Of a DNA stretch of 64,000 bases, positions 27,442 through 37,145 are shown piece by piece. Origin of the DNA: an uncultured Pseudoxanthomonas sp. (GTDB taxonomy: Bacteria > Pseudomonadota > Gammaproteobacteria > Xanthomonadales > Xanthomonadaceae); assembly GCA_946479745.1 (NCBI GenBank), contig CAMLGZ010000001.1, forward strand, positions 124,001 to 188,000, in the 5' to 3' direction. Each line of letters begins with the position of its first letter. The stretch's first letter is position 1. The position numbers were made by a program, and so were the translations under genes. The notes under the pieces were generated by a model. That model saw nothing but the letters and a program-made list of their open reading frames with translations. It made no database searches and was not told the origin of the DNA.

Positions 27442-29534
27442 CTGCCGCCTACCCCAGCCTGCCCGCTATCGACGTTCCCACCGAAGGCGATCCGCTGCGC
27501 GATCCGGCGCTGTACCTCAATCGCGAGTTGTCGCAACTGGATTTCAACTTCCGGGTGCTGGCCCAGGCGCTGGATCCGCAAGTACCGCTCCTGGAGCGGC
27601 TACGCTTCCTGTGCATCTCCTGCACCAACCTGGACGAATTCTTCGAGATCCGCGCCGCCACCGTGCGCCACGCCATGGACTTCGGCCTGCCCGCCGCCGC
27701 CGATGGCATGAGCCCGGCCACCATCCTCAACAAGATCCACGACCGCGCCGCGCAACTGGTCGATTCGCAATACAAATGCTGGAACGAGGTGATCCGCCCG
27801 TCGCTCAACGAAGCCGGCGTGCGCGTGCTGGGACGCGACTCCTGGAACGCGCGGCAGACGCGCTGGCTGCGCGCCTATTTCCGCGACGAAATCATGCCGG
27901 TGCTGTCGCCGCTGGGCCTGGACCCGTCGCACCCCTTCCCGAAGATCCTCAACAAGTCGCTGAACATCGTGGTAGTGCTGAAGGGCAAGGATGCGTTCGG
28001 ACGCGCCGGCCATCTGGCCATCGTGCGCGCGCCGCGTTCGCTGCCCCGCATCATCCACTTGCCGCAACGCGTGTCCGGCGGCGAGCACGACTTCGTGCTG
28101 TTGTCCTCGGTGCTGTCGGCCTTCGCCGACGAGATGTTCCCGGGCATGGAGGTCAAGGGCGCCTACCAGTTCCGCGTGACCCGCAATTCCGAACTGGTGG
28201 TGGACGAGGCCGAAGTGGAGAACCTGGCGCTGGCCTTGCGCGATGAACTGGTCGGCCGCGGCTACAACCCCGCCGTACGCCTGGAAATCGCCAAGGACTG
28301 CCCCAAACCGATCATGCGCACGCTGCTGCAGAATTTCGATCTGCCTGAAAATGCGGTCTATCTGATCGACGGGCCGGTCAACCTCAACCGCGTCACCCAG
28401 GTCTACGACCTGGTGGCCAGGCCGGAGCTGAAGTACCCCAGCTTCACCCCGCGCACGCTGCGCGGCCAGGATGCGATGTTCGAAACCGTCGACGACGGCG
28501 ACGTGCTGATGCACCACCCTTTCGACGCCTTCACGCCGGTACTGGAACTCATCCGCCAGTCGGCCACCGACCCCAACGTGCTGGCGATCAAGCAAACGCT
28601 GTACCGCACCGGCAAGGATTCGGCGATTGTCGACGCGCTGATCCTGGCCGCGCGCAACGGCAAGGATGTCACGGTGGTGGTGGAACTGCGCGCGCGCTTC
28701 GACGAGGACGCCAACCTGGGCGTGGCCGACCGCCTGCAGGAAGCCGGCGTGCAGGTCGTCTACGGAGTGGTCGGCTTCAAGACCCACGGCAAGATGCTGC
28801 TCATCGTGCGCCGCGAAGGCCGCAAGCTGCGCCGCTACGTGCACCTGGGCACCGGCAACTACCACAGCGGCACCGCGCGCGCGTACACCGATCTGGGACT
28901 GATCACCGCCGATCCGGATATCGGCAACGACGTGCACCTGCTGTTCCAGCAGTTGTCGGGACTGGCGCCTTCCACCAAGCTCAAGCGCCTGCTGCAATCG
29001 CCCTTCACCCTGCATACGGGTCTGCTCAAAAAGATCGAGCGCGAAGCCAAGCTCGCCCGCGCCGGCAAAGCCGGGCGCATCATCATCAAGATCAACGCCA
29101 TCAACGAGCCGCGCATCATCCGTGGGCTGTACGCCGCGTCGCAGGCCGGGGTGAACATAGATCTGATCGTGCGCGGCGCTTGCGCGCTGCGCCCGGGCGT
29201 GCCGGGGGTGTCGGAAAACATCCGCGTGCGTTCCATTGTCGGCCGTTTCCTCGAACACAGCCGCATCTACTGGTTCGGCAACGACGGCGAACCCGAGCTC
29301 TACTGCGCCAGCGCGGACTGGCTGGAACGCAATCTTCTGCATCGCGTGGAAACCTGCTTCCCGATCCTGGATGAAGACCTGGCCAAGCGTGTGTTCAAGG
29401 AAGCCCTGCAGAACTACCTGGACGACAACAGCAACGCCTGGGAACTGGATGCCGACGGCGAATACCGCAAGTTGTCGCCTGCCGAAGGCGAAGCGCCGTA
29501 TTCCGCACAGGCGACGCTGCTGGCCAAAGTCTGA
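27438..29534 (+). CDS. ppk: Polyphosphate kinase 1
   Basis: The start is the ATG at 27438, overlapping the phoR stop, giving 698 residues. The N domain begins with YLNRELSQLDFNFRVL, the head domain follows, and the active site includes His450 in GFKTHGKMLLIVRR, the phosphorylated histidine, with RYVHLGTGNYHSGTARAYTD and HSRIYWFGNDGEPELYCASADWLERNL nearby. It makes long-chain polyphosphate from ATP. Translational coupling to phoR and the downstream ppx gene form a phosphate storage module. Length matches PPK1. Confidence 0.97.
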   Translation: MTAAYPSLPAIDVPTEGDPLRDPALYLNRELSQLDFNFRVLAQALDPQVPLLERLRFLCISCTNLDEFFEIRAATVRHAMDFGLPAAADGMSPATILNKIHDRAAQLVDSQYKCWNEVIRPSLNEAGVRVLGRDSWNARQTRWLRAYFRDEIMPVLSPLGLDPSHPFPKILNKSLNIVVVLKGKDAFGRAGHLAIVRAPRSLPRIIHLPQRVSGGEHDFVLLSSVLSAFADEMFPGMEVKGAYQFRVTRNSELVVDEAEVENLALALRDELVGRGYNPAVRLEIAKDCPKPIMRTLLQNFDLPENAVYLIDGPVNLNRVTQVYDLVARPELKYPSFTPRTLRGQDAMFETVDDGDVLMHHPFDAFTPVLELIRQSATDPNVLAIKQTLYRTGKDSAIVDALILAARNGKDVTVVVELRARFDEDANLGVADRLQEAGVQVVYGVVGFKTHGKMLLIVRREGRKLRRYVHLGTGNYHSGTARAYTDLGLITADPDIGNDVHLLFQQLSGLAPSTKLKRLLQSPFTLHTGLLKKIEREAKLARAGKAGRIIIKINAINEPRIIRGLYAASQAGVNIDLIVRGACALRPGVPGVSENIRVRSIVGRFLEHSRIYWFGNDGEPELYCASADWLERNLLHRVETCFPILDEDLAKRVFKEALQNYLDDNSNAWELDADGEYRKLSPAEGEAPYSAQATLLAKV

Positions 29535-29538
29535 CCAC

Positions 29539-29608
29539 GTAGGAGCGCCACATGGGCGCGAGCGTTTGATTCGACCAGCAAAGGCTCGCGCCCATGGGGC
29601 GCTCCTAC
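29539..29608. repeat. GTAG-type REP palindrome between ppk and ppx
   Basis: GTAGGAGCGCCACATGGGCGCGAG and its inverse at CTCGCGCCCATGGGGCGCTCCTAC enclose about 20 bases. It shares arm sequence with the REP at 3541-3611. The hairpin may shape ppk-ppx mRNA stability. Confidence 0.88.
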
Positions 29609-29646
29609 AAGGATGGACTTCTTGCGGCATCGGTTAATATTCGCGC

Positions 29647-31176
29647 ATGCCCTTCCCCGCCTCCGCCGTCTCCCCACCCCTCCAGGACGGCGACCAGCTT
29701 GCCGCTATCGACATCGGTTCCAACAGTTTCCACATGGTCGTGGCGCGTTACACGCTGGGCCAATTGCGGGTGGTGGACCGCCTGCGAGAAACCGTGCGCA
29801 TGGCCGATGGGCTGGACGGCAAAGGAGGAATTTCCTCCGCTGCGCGCCAGCGCGGTCTGGAATGTTTGGCGCGTTTCGGCCAGCGCATCCGCGATGTTCC
29901 CTCGCTGCGCGTACGTGCGCTGGCCACCAACACGGTACGTCAGCTGTCCTCGCCGCAGAGTTTCCTGGTGCCTGCGGAAACCGCGCTGGGCCATGCGATC
30001 GAAGTGGTCTCCGGCCGCGAGGAAGCGCGCCTGATCTATCTGGGCGTGGCCCATGCGCAGCCGCCCAAGCCGGGGCAGCTGCGGTTGGTGATCGACATCG
30101 GCGGCGGCTCCACCGAATTCATCATCGGCCGCGGCTTCGAACAGATCGAGCGCGAGAGCCTGCAAGTCGGTTGCATCGCCAGCACCCGCCGTTTTTTCCC
30201 CGGCGGAAAACTGTCCAAGAAGCGCTGGAAGGAAGCCTTGACCGAAATCGGCGCCGAATTCCAGCAGTTCGCCGGGCTGTACCGGGGGCTGGGCTGGCAG
30301 GAAGCGCTGGGTTCTTCGGGCACCCACAAAGCCATCGGCGATATCTGTGCGGCGATGAAGCTGACCAAAGGCGCGATCACCGCCGAAGCGCTGCCGCAAG
30401 TGCGCGACCGCTTGCTGCAAGCCACCCATATCGACGCCATAGAACTGCCCGGCCTGTCCAATGACCGCCGCCCGATCATCGCCGGTGGCGTATTGGTGCT
30501 GGAGGCCGCTTTCGAGGCCCTGGGGCTGCAACGCCTGATGGTCAGCAAGGCCGCCATGCGCGAAGGTATCCTCTACGACATGCTGGGCCGCGGCAGCGAC
30601 AACGATCCGCGCGATGCCTCGGTTTCCTCGCTGACCCAGCGCTACGGCATAGACGAAGCGCAGGCCGCGCGCGTAGAAGGCACCGCGATGCGCCTGTTCG
30701 AGCAGGTCGCGGAAAACTGGGCACTGGACGACGACGACGCCAGACAACTCGGTTGGGCAGCGCGCTTGCACGAGATCGGCCTGGCGGTGGCGCACAGCCA
30801 ATACCATGTGCATGGCGCTTATCTGATTGAGAATTCGGATATCTCCGGTTTTTCGCGCCAGGAACAGCAAGTGCTCGCCGCGCTGGTGCGCACCCATCGG
30901 CGTGGCGTGCCCAAGACGGCCTTCGAGGCGCTACCCGACCGCCTGCTGTTGGGCGCCAAGCGCAAGGCCGCCTTGCTGCGCCTGTCGGTGCTGCTGCATC
31001 GGTCGCACGACGCCGAACCCATCCCCAAACTTGAACTCGCTGGCAGCGGAGAGTCTCTGCAGTTGGTCATCTCGAAGAAATGGATCGAGGCCCGCCCCCT
31101 GCTGCGCGCCGATCTGATCAGCGAACCGGAAGACATGGCCGGCCTTGGCGTGGCGTTCCGTCCTTTCGTCGATTGA
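29647..31176 (+). CDS. ppx: Exopolyphosphatase (Ppx/GppA family)
   Basis: The 509-residue protein has an actin-like phosphatase core, with AAIDIGSNSFHMVVAR, RVRALATNTVRQL and VIDIGGGSTEFIIG as nucleotide/phosphate loops, then a C-terminal HD-like helical domain (LGWAARLHEIGLAVAHSQYHVHGAYLIENSDI). It releases orthophosphate from polyphosphate ends; GppA activity on pppGpp is possible. It follows ppk across a REP hairpin, as a balanced synthesis/degradation pair. Confidence 0.94.
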   Translation: MPFPASAVSPPLQDGDQLAAIDIGSNSFHMVVARYTLGQLRVVDRLRETVRMADGLDGKGGISSAARQRGLECLARFGQRIRDVPSLRVRALATNTVRQLSSPQSFLVPAETALGHAIEVVSGREEARLIYLGVAHAQPPKPGQLRLVIDIGGGSTEFIIGRGFEQIERESLQVGCIASTRRFFPGGKLSKKRWKEALTEIGAEFQQFAGLYRGLGWQEALGSSGTHKAIGDICAAMKLTKGAITAEALPQVRDRLLQATHIDAIELPGLSNDRRPIIAGGVLVLEAAFEALGLQRLMVSKAAMREGILYDMLGRGSDNDPRDASVSSLTQRYGIDEAQAARVEGTAMRLFEQVAENWALDDDDARQLGWAARLHEIGLAVAHSQYHVHGAYLIENSDISGFSRQEQQVLAALVRTHRRGVPKTAFEALPDRLLLGAKRKAALLRLSVLLHRSHDAEPIPKLELAGSGESLQLVISKKWIEARPLLRADLISEPEDMAGLGVAFRPFVD

Positions 31177-31180
31177 CGCG

Positions 31181-32155
31181 ATGCAAACCTGCCGCATCCC
31201 GCACTCGGATCTCGAAGTTTCCCGCATCGCCTACGGCTGCATGCATCTGAGCCGCGCCTGGGACGATAAGGCGATCACCGCCGATGAGATATCGGCCGCG
31301 CTCAAGGCGGTGAACACTGCGGTCGATCTGGGTATCACCCTGTTCGACCACGCCGACATCTACGCGCGGGGAAAATCGGAACGGTTGTTCGGCGAAGCGT
31401 TGCGGCGGACACCGGGTCTGCGCGATCGCATCGTGCTGCAGTCCAAATGCGGCATCCGCTTTGCCGGCGAGCCGAATGCGGACAGTCCCGGGCGCTACGA
31501 TTTCAGCCGCGAGCACATTGTTCGGTCGGTGGAAGGAACTCTGGGCAGGCTGGCTATCGACCACCTCGATCTGTTGCTGCTGCACCGGCCCGACCCGCTC
31601 GCCGAGCCGGCGGAAGTGGCCGCCGCATTCGATGAACTGCAGCGCAGCGGAAAGGTGCGTCATTTCGGCGTCAGCAACCATAGCGCGTCGCAGATATCGC
31701 TGTTGCGCAAGTACGTGCACCAGCCGCTGGTGGCCAACCAGATAGAATTGAGCCTGCTGCACCACTATCCGGTTTCCGAAGGAATTCTGTTCAATCTGCC
31801 CGGCGGCGTTCATGCGCGCGCCGCCGGTACTTTGGACTATTGCCGCGAGCACGGCATTCTGGTGCAGGCATGGGCGCCGCTGGCGGGCGGAAAATTCTCG
31901 GCTCCCCTCAGCGGCATGGACGAGCCGATGCGCTCGGCCACCGCCCTGGTCCAACAGATGGCTCGGGAAAAGGACGTTTCCGCAGAGGCACTGCTGACGG
32001 CCTGGCTGTTGCGCCACCCCGCCGGCATCCAGCCCATCGTCGGCACCACCAACAGTGCGCGATTGACGGCCGTCTGCGCGGCGGACGAACTGCAACTTAC
32101 GCGCGAGGAGTGGTACGCCCTGCTGGCCGCCATGCGCGGACAACCCGTGCCGTAA
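31181..32155 (+). CDS. Aldo/keto reductase
   Basis: The start is the ATG at 31181, five bases after ppx, giving 324 residues. The AKR tetrad is visible: Asp (TLFDHADIYARGKSE) with Tyr, Lys (VLQSKCGIRF) and His (LLLLHRPDP), followed by VRHFGVSNHSASQI and the C-terminal GIQPIVGTTNSARL that binds NADPH. It resembles the YdhF/YcsN group. The substrate is unknown. It may ride on the ppx transcript. Confidence 0.88.
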   Translation: MQTCRIPHSDLEVSRIAYGCMHLSRAWDDKAITADEISAALKAVNTAVDLGITLFDHADIYARGKSERLFGEALRRTPGLRDRIVLQSKCGIRFAGEPNADSPGRYDFSREHIVRSVEGTLGRLAIDHLDLLLLHRPDPLAEPAEVAAAFDELQRSGKVRHFGVSNHSASQISLLRKYVHQPLVANQIELSLLHHYPVSEGILFNLPGGVHARAAGTLDYCREHGILVQAWAPLAGGKFSAPLSGMDEPMRSATALVQQMAREKDVSAEALLTAWLLRHPAGIQPIVGTTNSARLTAVCAADELQLTREEWYALLAAMRGQPVP

Positions 32156-32214
32156 GCCGGAAGCCGGCGGAGGGGGCTAATCGTCCCTTACTACAACAGC
32201 AACGGGGTTTCTCG

Positions 32215-32811
32215 CTAGTCCTTGCTACCGGAAACAATAACGCGACGATCGGTTTCGATAGCCAGATAGTGCGCACTCGAAGGCCCCATCGAGCCGGAGG
32301 GGCGGCTGGACTGCCGGGCGGGCTCCGCGCGTGCGACCAAGGCCACTACAAACAGCACACAAGCGGCAGTGCAAGCCAACGTGCGCACATGGTTCCATGC
32401 CGTCCAGCGGGTCAAATAGCGTCGCCAGACGGGCAATGCGGCTTCACCGTCCGGGTCGATGCGTTGCAGTGCGTTGTTCTGTGTAACCTCGATGAGCATG
32501 GTGCAGGCGAACATGCCCAACACATGGATCGTGCCGCCGCAGAACATCGCACCAGCGCCAGGTTGCTCCCATCGGAACAACGCGAGCACGGCCAGCAGAC
32601 CGGCCGACAGCGTCGTTCCCAAAAACACAGGCATGAACAGCGAACGCTGGATCGCGACGTTGATGGCGTTCATCGCGGCGATGCCCACCGCGGGTGGCAG
32701 CCTGCCGAGCGCGCTCATGATGAAAGTGGAAAAAGCAAAGAACACGCCAGCGAGCAGTCCGCAGCCGAGCGTACTGAACCAGAGCAGGGCGGACAGCCAG
32801 ACGCCGCTCAT
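32215..32811 (-). CDS. DUF1772 (anthrone oxygenase-like) membrane protein
   Basis: The 198-residue protein has four transmembrane segments (about residues 8-30, 58-80, 88-108 and 143-163). WTAWNHVRTLAC is the typical conserved tryptophan-rich end of DUF1772. The family is uncharacterised in bacteria. Its ATG overlaps the stop of the upstream beta-propeller gene (ATGA), so both are co-translated. The C-terminal 35 residues are soluble and Ser/Arg-rich. Confidence 0.78.
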   Translation of the reverse strand: MSGVWLSALLWFSTLGCGLLAGVFFAFSTFIMSALGRLPPAVGIAAMNAINVAIQRSLFMPVFLGTTLSAGLLAVLALFRWEQPGAGAMFCGGTIHVLGMFACTMLIEVTQNNALQRIDPDGEAALPVWRRYLTRWTAWNHVRTLACTAACVLFVVALVARAEPARQSSRPSGSMGPSSAHYLAIETDRRVIVSGSKD

Positions 32812-33779
32812 GGTCGCCGGTCCTCCATGCCAGCCGCGGCTGCGCCGCGCGCGGTGTCCGGCCGCAGACGGTAACGCATCACGTACAGGTCCATGCCGTT
32901 CTCCAGCGTACGCCGCGCGGACAGGGTGATGCGGTTGGTCTCGGACCAGTCCAGCATCGCTCCATAAGCATCCCGGCCATCGCTATTGGCGGGTGGCGGC
33001 AGCCGCGCGCCCGCATCGTATCCCTCCACGTGCGGCGAGGACACGAATACCTCCACCCGACCCGTACGGAAATCCTGCGTGCGTGCGAATACCACAGTGG
33101 CGCCATCATGCAGGAAGGTCGCATCGAATTCGTGCGCATCCGTATTGATCGCGCCGGGCAGGCGTTGTGCGGGCGCGAAGGCTCCCGCAGCGGTGCGGCC
33201 GGCGGCGAACAGATCATGCCCGCCGCTGCCGCCGGCACGGTCGCTGGAAAACAGCAGCCGGTCGCCACGCGGCGAGAGCATGGGGGCGAATTCGTTTCCG
33301 GCACTGTTCACGGCCGCGCCCAGGTGCTCCACCTCACCGAAGCCCGCCTGCGTGACCGGGACGCGGTAGAGATCGTCGCCGCCCAGGCCGCCGGGACGGT
33401 CGGAGCAGAAATAGACGAAGCGGCCATCGGAAGAAAAAGCCGGATCGAAATCGCGCGTGGGCGAATTGAACGGGACCGGCTGCGCCTGCCGCCAACCCTC
33501 GGCGGTACGCTGCGACATCCATATATCGTATCCGCCCGCGCCGCCGGGCCGATCACGACTGAACCAGACCGCGGTGTCGCCCTGGGGATTCAAGGTCAGG
33601 TGAACTTCCGAATATCGAGTCGATGCGATGCCCGGGGCGAAAAGGCTCGCTTCTCCGACGATCTCCAACTTCACCGCAGCGGCGTCGCTGGCAGCCGAGG
33701 CACCGCCAGCGACCGCAAGCGCCAAACCGAGTAACGCGTTGCGCGGTATTGAAATGGCTTCACTGGACTTCAGGCGCAC
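32808..33779 (-). CDS. Secreted PD40/TolB-like beta-propeller protein
   Basis: The 323-residue protein has an N-terminal signal (LLGLALAVAGGASAA) and at least four PD40 repeats: WFSRDRPGGAGGYDIWMSQR, DPAFSSDGRFVYFCSDRPGG, APMLSPRGDRLLFSSDRAGGSGGHDLF and FDATFLHDGATVVFART. Such propellers bind proteins or polysaccharides in the periplasm. It is the middle gene of a three-gene minus-strand operon (Tat protein, this gene, DUF1772). No enzyme domain is attached, so function is unknown. Confidence 0.8.
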   Translation of the reverse strand: MRLKSSEAISIPRNALLGLALAVAGGASAASDAAAVKLEIVGEASLFAPGIASTRYSEVHLTLNPQGDTAVWFSRDRPGGAGGYDIWMSQRTAEGWRQAQPVPFNSPTRDFDPAFSSDGRFVYFCSDRPGGLGGDDLYRVPVTQAGFGEVEHLGAAVNSAGNEFAPMLSPRGDRLLFSSDRAGGSGGHDLFAAGRTAAGAFAPAQRLPGAINTDAHEFDATFLHDGATVVFARTQDFRTGRVEVFVSSPHVEGYDAGARLPPPANSDGRDAYGAMLDWSETNRITLSARRTLENGMDLYVMRYRLRPDTARGAAAAGMEDRRP

Positions 33780-33788
33780 AAGAACTCC

Positions 33789-34859
33789 TCAACCCAAGCG
33801 AGTGAAGTCGCTGATCCAGTTCGATTCCCAGGAGGCGCCGCCGTCCGTCGAACCCGACTGCTCCCAGCGTGCCGAATGCGGCGTGATCTTCGACCAGACA
33901 ACACGGGTGCGGACCGGTCGCCCTTCATGGGTGTCGTCGCCGAGAAAAGTGCCCACCCCATCGGCGAATCCTCCACGTAGCGGCAAACCGATTTCACCCG
34001 CTCGCCGGCCGTCGAGCCACCAGCTCAGCCATTGCTTGGTCGCCGGATCGAAGGCACGGAGGCCGAGCCCGCGTACCGTCTGGTCCGGAAAACGCATCAG
34101 GTTGTCGCCGACGTTGCCGTGGCCGCCGAGCACCGGCCAATTGACCAGCGTGCCGTCGAACTCGTCCCATTCATTGCCGCTAGCGAATCGCTGCCGCAAG
34201 CGGCGGTGATGCACCCGCCAGCGGCCGATCAGGAAATCCCAATCGCGCGGCGCCTCTTCCAGCCTGGGCAACGGCCTGGGTGTGGGCGAAGTACGGGTGA
34301 ACCAGTTCCGCCAGTTCACTTCCCAGCTCGCGCCATCGTCGGGCGAGAATGCCTGTTCCCACCACGGCCGCGCGCCGTGAATATCGCGCCAGCGAAAACG
34401 CATCACGATCGGCCGTCCCTTGAATGTGTCGTGGCCGATAAAGGTGCCGGTATCGCCCTGGAAACCGCCCTTCACCGGCGGATCGATGTGAGTGGGATTA
34501 CGACCATCGAGCCACCAGATAGACCACGTACCCGCCGCCGCATCGAAGGCGCGGATGCCCAGACCGCGATAGGCGCCGCCCGGCAGCTCGACGATGTTGT
34601 CGTCGATCGTGCCCAGGCCGTCCATCACCAGCCAGACCGCGCTGCGGCCGGCGAATTCTTCCCAGGTCGTATCTGCCTGCAGACGCTCCTTGAGCCGACG
34701 GTGCCAGACCTTCCAATCGCCACGCAGCCAGGTCCAGTCGTTGGCGTGCGCCGCTGCGGCACCAGCTTCGGTTGTACCGCCCTGCGCCCAAGCCCATCGG
34801 GGCAAACCCAATGCGCCGACGCCGGCGGCGAGGCGGGTGAGGAAGTCCCTTCTACGCAT
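33789..34859 (-). CDS. Tat-exported protein with two tandem DUF1579-like domains
   Basis: The start is the ATG at 34859 (MRRRDFLTRLAAGVGALGLPRWAWA), a textbook twin-arginine signal, giving 356 residues. The mature protein contains two similar halves: W-RGDWKVWHRRLKER...TWEEFAG...VKGGFQGDTGTFIGHDTFKGRPIVMR and DFLIGRWRVHHRRLRQR...EWDEFDG...LRGGFADGVGTFLGDDTHEGRPVRTR. The duplication is plain from DGR-motif spacing. It probably folds as two lipocalin-like barrels. It heads an operon divergent from a LysR regulator. The ligand is unknown. Confidence 0.78.
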   Translation of the reverse strand: MRRRDFLTRLAAGVGALGLPRWAWAQGGTTEAGAAAAHANDWTWLRGDWKVWHRRLKERLQADTTWEEFAGRSAVWLVMDGLGTIDDNIVELPGGAYRGLGIRAFDAAAGTWSIWWLDGRNPTHIDPPVKGGFQGDTGTFIGHDTFKGRPIVMRFRWRDIHGARPWWEQAFSPDDGASWEVNWRNWFTRTSPTPRPLPRLEEAPRDWDFLIGRWRVHHRRLRQRFASGNEWDEFDGTLVNWPVLGGHGNVGDNLMRFPDQTVRGLGLRAFDPATKQWLSWWLDGRRAGEIGLPLRGGFADGVGTFLGDDTHEGRPVRTRVVWSKITPHSARWEQSGSTDGGASWESNWISDFTRLG

Positions 34860-34959
34860 GCCGATCTCCGTTCCATTCAAACCCTGCGATGCGCTGGATC
34901 GTGGCAAGCACCGAGCCCCTTGACCAGCGGAACTTCAGGTCGCAGCCTAAGGTAGACTT

Positions 34960-35901
34960 ATGGTCGCCAATTCCCGCCTCCCTTCTCTAGCGTCGATCCG
35001 CGCCTTCGAGGCCGCGGCCCGCCTTGGCAACTTCGCCAAGGCAGCGCAGGAACTGGACACCACGGCGGCATCGGTCAGTTATCACGTGCGGCGGCTGGAA
35101 ACGCAGATCGGCGTTCCGCTGTTCCAGCGGCATCCGCAACACGTCGAGCTCACCGCCGCCGGTCGTCTGGTATCGCGCGAAGCCACCCAGGCATTCGCAC
35201 TGCTGCGGGCCAGTTTCGTGGGGGCGGCGGATCTGGATGCCTCGCGGTTGTCGCTCACCACGCTGCCCACCCTGGGCACCAGCTGGCTCACGCCCAGGCT
35301 GGGACGCTTCCGTGCCCGCCACCCCGAGATCGTGTTCGAGCTCGACCTGTCTCCCGATCCGCAGGATCTGGTGACAGGGCGGTTCGACGCCGCGATCCGT
35401 AACGGCCACGGCGATTGGCCTGGCCTGCAGGCGATCGAATTATTCCCCAGCGTGTTCATGCCGCTCTGCGCGCCCGCGCTGCTGGCTGCCGCCGCCGGCA
35501 TCGGTAATCCGCGTGCGCTGCCCGAAATTCCGTTACTGGGGCGCCCGGACTGGTGGGCGCTGTGGTACCGCGCACTCGGTTTCGACGAAGCGCCCGCGCC
35601 CGAGCGCTTCGGCACCACGCTATCAGCCGAGTATCTGGACATCGCAGCAGCGATCGCCGGACACGGCATCGCCATCGGCTCGCCGATCCTGTTCCGCCAT
35701 GAAATCGAAGCCGGCAGGCTGGTGCCTGCGCATCCGCTTGCGGCCAGCGATGGGCGGCGTTTCTGGCTCGCGTATCCGACTGTGCGCAAGAACACCCGCA
35801 AGATCGCCCACTTCCAGGAATGGTTGTGCGACGAGGCCTCCGCGGACCTGCGCGCGACGCGGTCGATACTCGGTCCCTTGGGGCGGCAGATCGTTTCCTA
35901 G
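34960..35901 (+). CDS. LysR-family transcriptional regulator (GcvA-like)
   Basis: The 313-residue protein opens with LPSLASIRAFEAAARLGNFAKAAQELDTTAASVSYHVRRLETQIGVPLFQR, a full LysR winged helix, followed by a periplasmic-binding-like effector domain. SWLTPRLGRFRARHPEI and AIRNGHGDWPGLQAIELF are typical of the GcvA/AmpR branch. It is divergent from the Tat-protein operon with a 100-bp shared promoter region, so it likely controls that operon. Confidence 0.9.
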   Translation: MVANSRLPSLASIRAFEAAARLGNFAKAAQELDTTAASVSYHVRRLETQIGVPLFQRHPQHVELTAAGRLVSREATQAFALLRASFVGAADLDASRLSLTTLPTLGTSWLTPRLGRFRARHPEIVFELDLSPDPQDLVTGRFDAAIRNGHGDWPGLQAIELFPSVFMPLCAPALLAAAAGIGNPRALPEIPLLGRPDWWALWYRALGFDEAPAPERFGTTLSAEYLDIAAAIAGHGIAIGSPILFRHEIEAGRLVPAHPLAASDGRRFWLAYPTVRKNTRKIAHFQEWLCDEASADLRATRSILGPLGRQIVS

Positions 35902-36002
35902 CCGAAAACAGCTTGCGGCAAGGCCATGTCATCGTGGCGTCATTTGCCTGAAACAACGGCTTCATGGCCGACGCCCAGCATGCGCAAAACGTGGAGCCAC
36001 GC

Positions 36003-37145
36003 ATGCGCTACGCCATCGTCACCGAAACGTATCCGCCCGAGATCAACGGTGTCGCTCTTACCGTCCAGGCTTTGGAGCAGGGATTGCGCGCCCGCGGCCA
36101 CGACGTGCTGCTGATCCGTCCGCGACAACAGGACGAGCTGCGCGCCGGTTCGGACACCCTGCTGGTGCGCGGCGCCGGTTTGCCACGCTACCCCGGATTG
36201 AAGTTCGGCTTTCCCGCTACAAAGAACCTGTCGCAGCTCTGGACCGCCAATCCGCCGGATGCGATCTATGTGGCCACGGAAGGCCCCCTGGGCTGGTCGG
36301 CATTGCGGGCGGCGCGAAAACTCGGCATTCCCGCAGCGACCGGCTTCCACACCCGATTCGACCAGTACATGCGCGACTACGGCATGCCGTTCCTAGAAAG
36401 CACCGCTCTGCGTTGGATGCGGCGCTTCCACAACGGAGGCGACGCCACCCTGGTGCCCACCCGCGAACTGGCGGAATTTCTGCAATCGCAGAATTTCAAG
36501 CATGTGGTCCGGCTGGCGCGCGCAGTGGATGCGGATCAGTTCCACCCGGAGAAGCGCGACAACGCGCTGCGTCAGGCTTGGGGAGTGGACGACTCCGGGC
36601 TGGCCGTGATCTACCTGGGAAGGATCGCGCCGGAAAAGAACCTGGAGCTTGCAGTGCGTGCGTTCCGCGAACTGCAGCGCAGCCGGCCCGACGCCCGCTT
36701 CGTATGGGTGGGCGATGGACCCGCGCGGCAAAAACTCGCGCAGGAACATCCCGATTTCGTTTTCTGCGGCCTTCAGCGCGGCGCCGAGGTAGCGCGCCAT
36801 TTCGCCAGCGCCGATCTGTTCCTGTTTCCCAGCCACAGCGAAACCTTCGGCAACACCACGCTGGAAGCGATGGCCAGCGGCATCGCCGCGGTGGCGTTCG
36901 ACTACGGTGCGGCACGCGAGCACGTGCGCCACGGGATCGATGGAATGGCCGTGGACAACGATGCGGATTTCATCGCCGCGGCGACCAGATTGGCCACGGA
37001 CGACGCCTTGCGCCAGGCCATGGGCCAGCGTGCACGGCACTCGATGCAGCGCCTGCATCCGGAACAGGTGGCCGCTGATTTCGATGCCCTGCTCGCCGGT
37101 CTGGCGATGGATAGGAGGCGACATGCGTCCACTGCCGTTGCGTAA
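36003..37145 (+). CDS. Glycosyltransferase family 4 (GT-B, MgtA/SqdX-like)
   Basis: The start is the ATG at 36003, preceded by GGAG; an ATG at 35964 would add 13 residues. The 380-residue protein has the N-lobe signature VTETYPPEINGVALTVQALEQGLRARGHDVLLIRP, the linker GFHTRFDQYMRDYG, and the C-lobe VIYLGRIAPEKNLELAVRAF and SHSETFGNTTLEAMASGIAAVAFDYGAAREHV, with the E-x7-E donor site. It probably glycosylates a lipid (diacylglycerol glycosyltransferase/mannosyltransferase-like). It overlaps the PAP2 gene by 23 bp. Confidence 0.85.
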   Translation: MRYAIVTETYPPEINGVALTVQALEQGLRARGHDVLLIRPRQQDELRAGSDTLLVRGAGLPRYPGLKFGFPATKNLSQLWTANPPDAIYVATEGPLGWSALRAARKLGIPAATGFHTRFDQYMRDYGMPFLESTALRWMRRFHNGGDATLVPTRELAEFLQSQNFKHVVRLARAVDADQFHPEKRDNALRQAWGVDDSGLAVIYLGRIAPEKNLELAVRAFRELQRSRPDARFVWVGDGPARQKLAQEHPDFVFCGLQRGAEVARHFASADLFLFPSHSETFGNTTLEAMASGIAAVAFDYGAAREHVRHGIDGMAVDNDADFIAAATRLATDDALRQAMGQRARHSMQRLHPEQVAADFDALLAGLAMDRRRHASTAVA

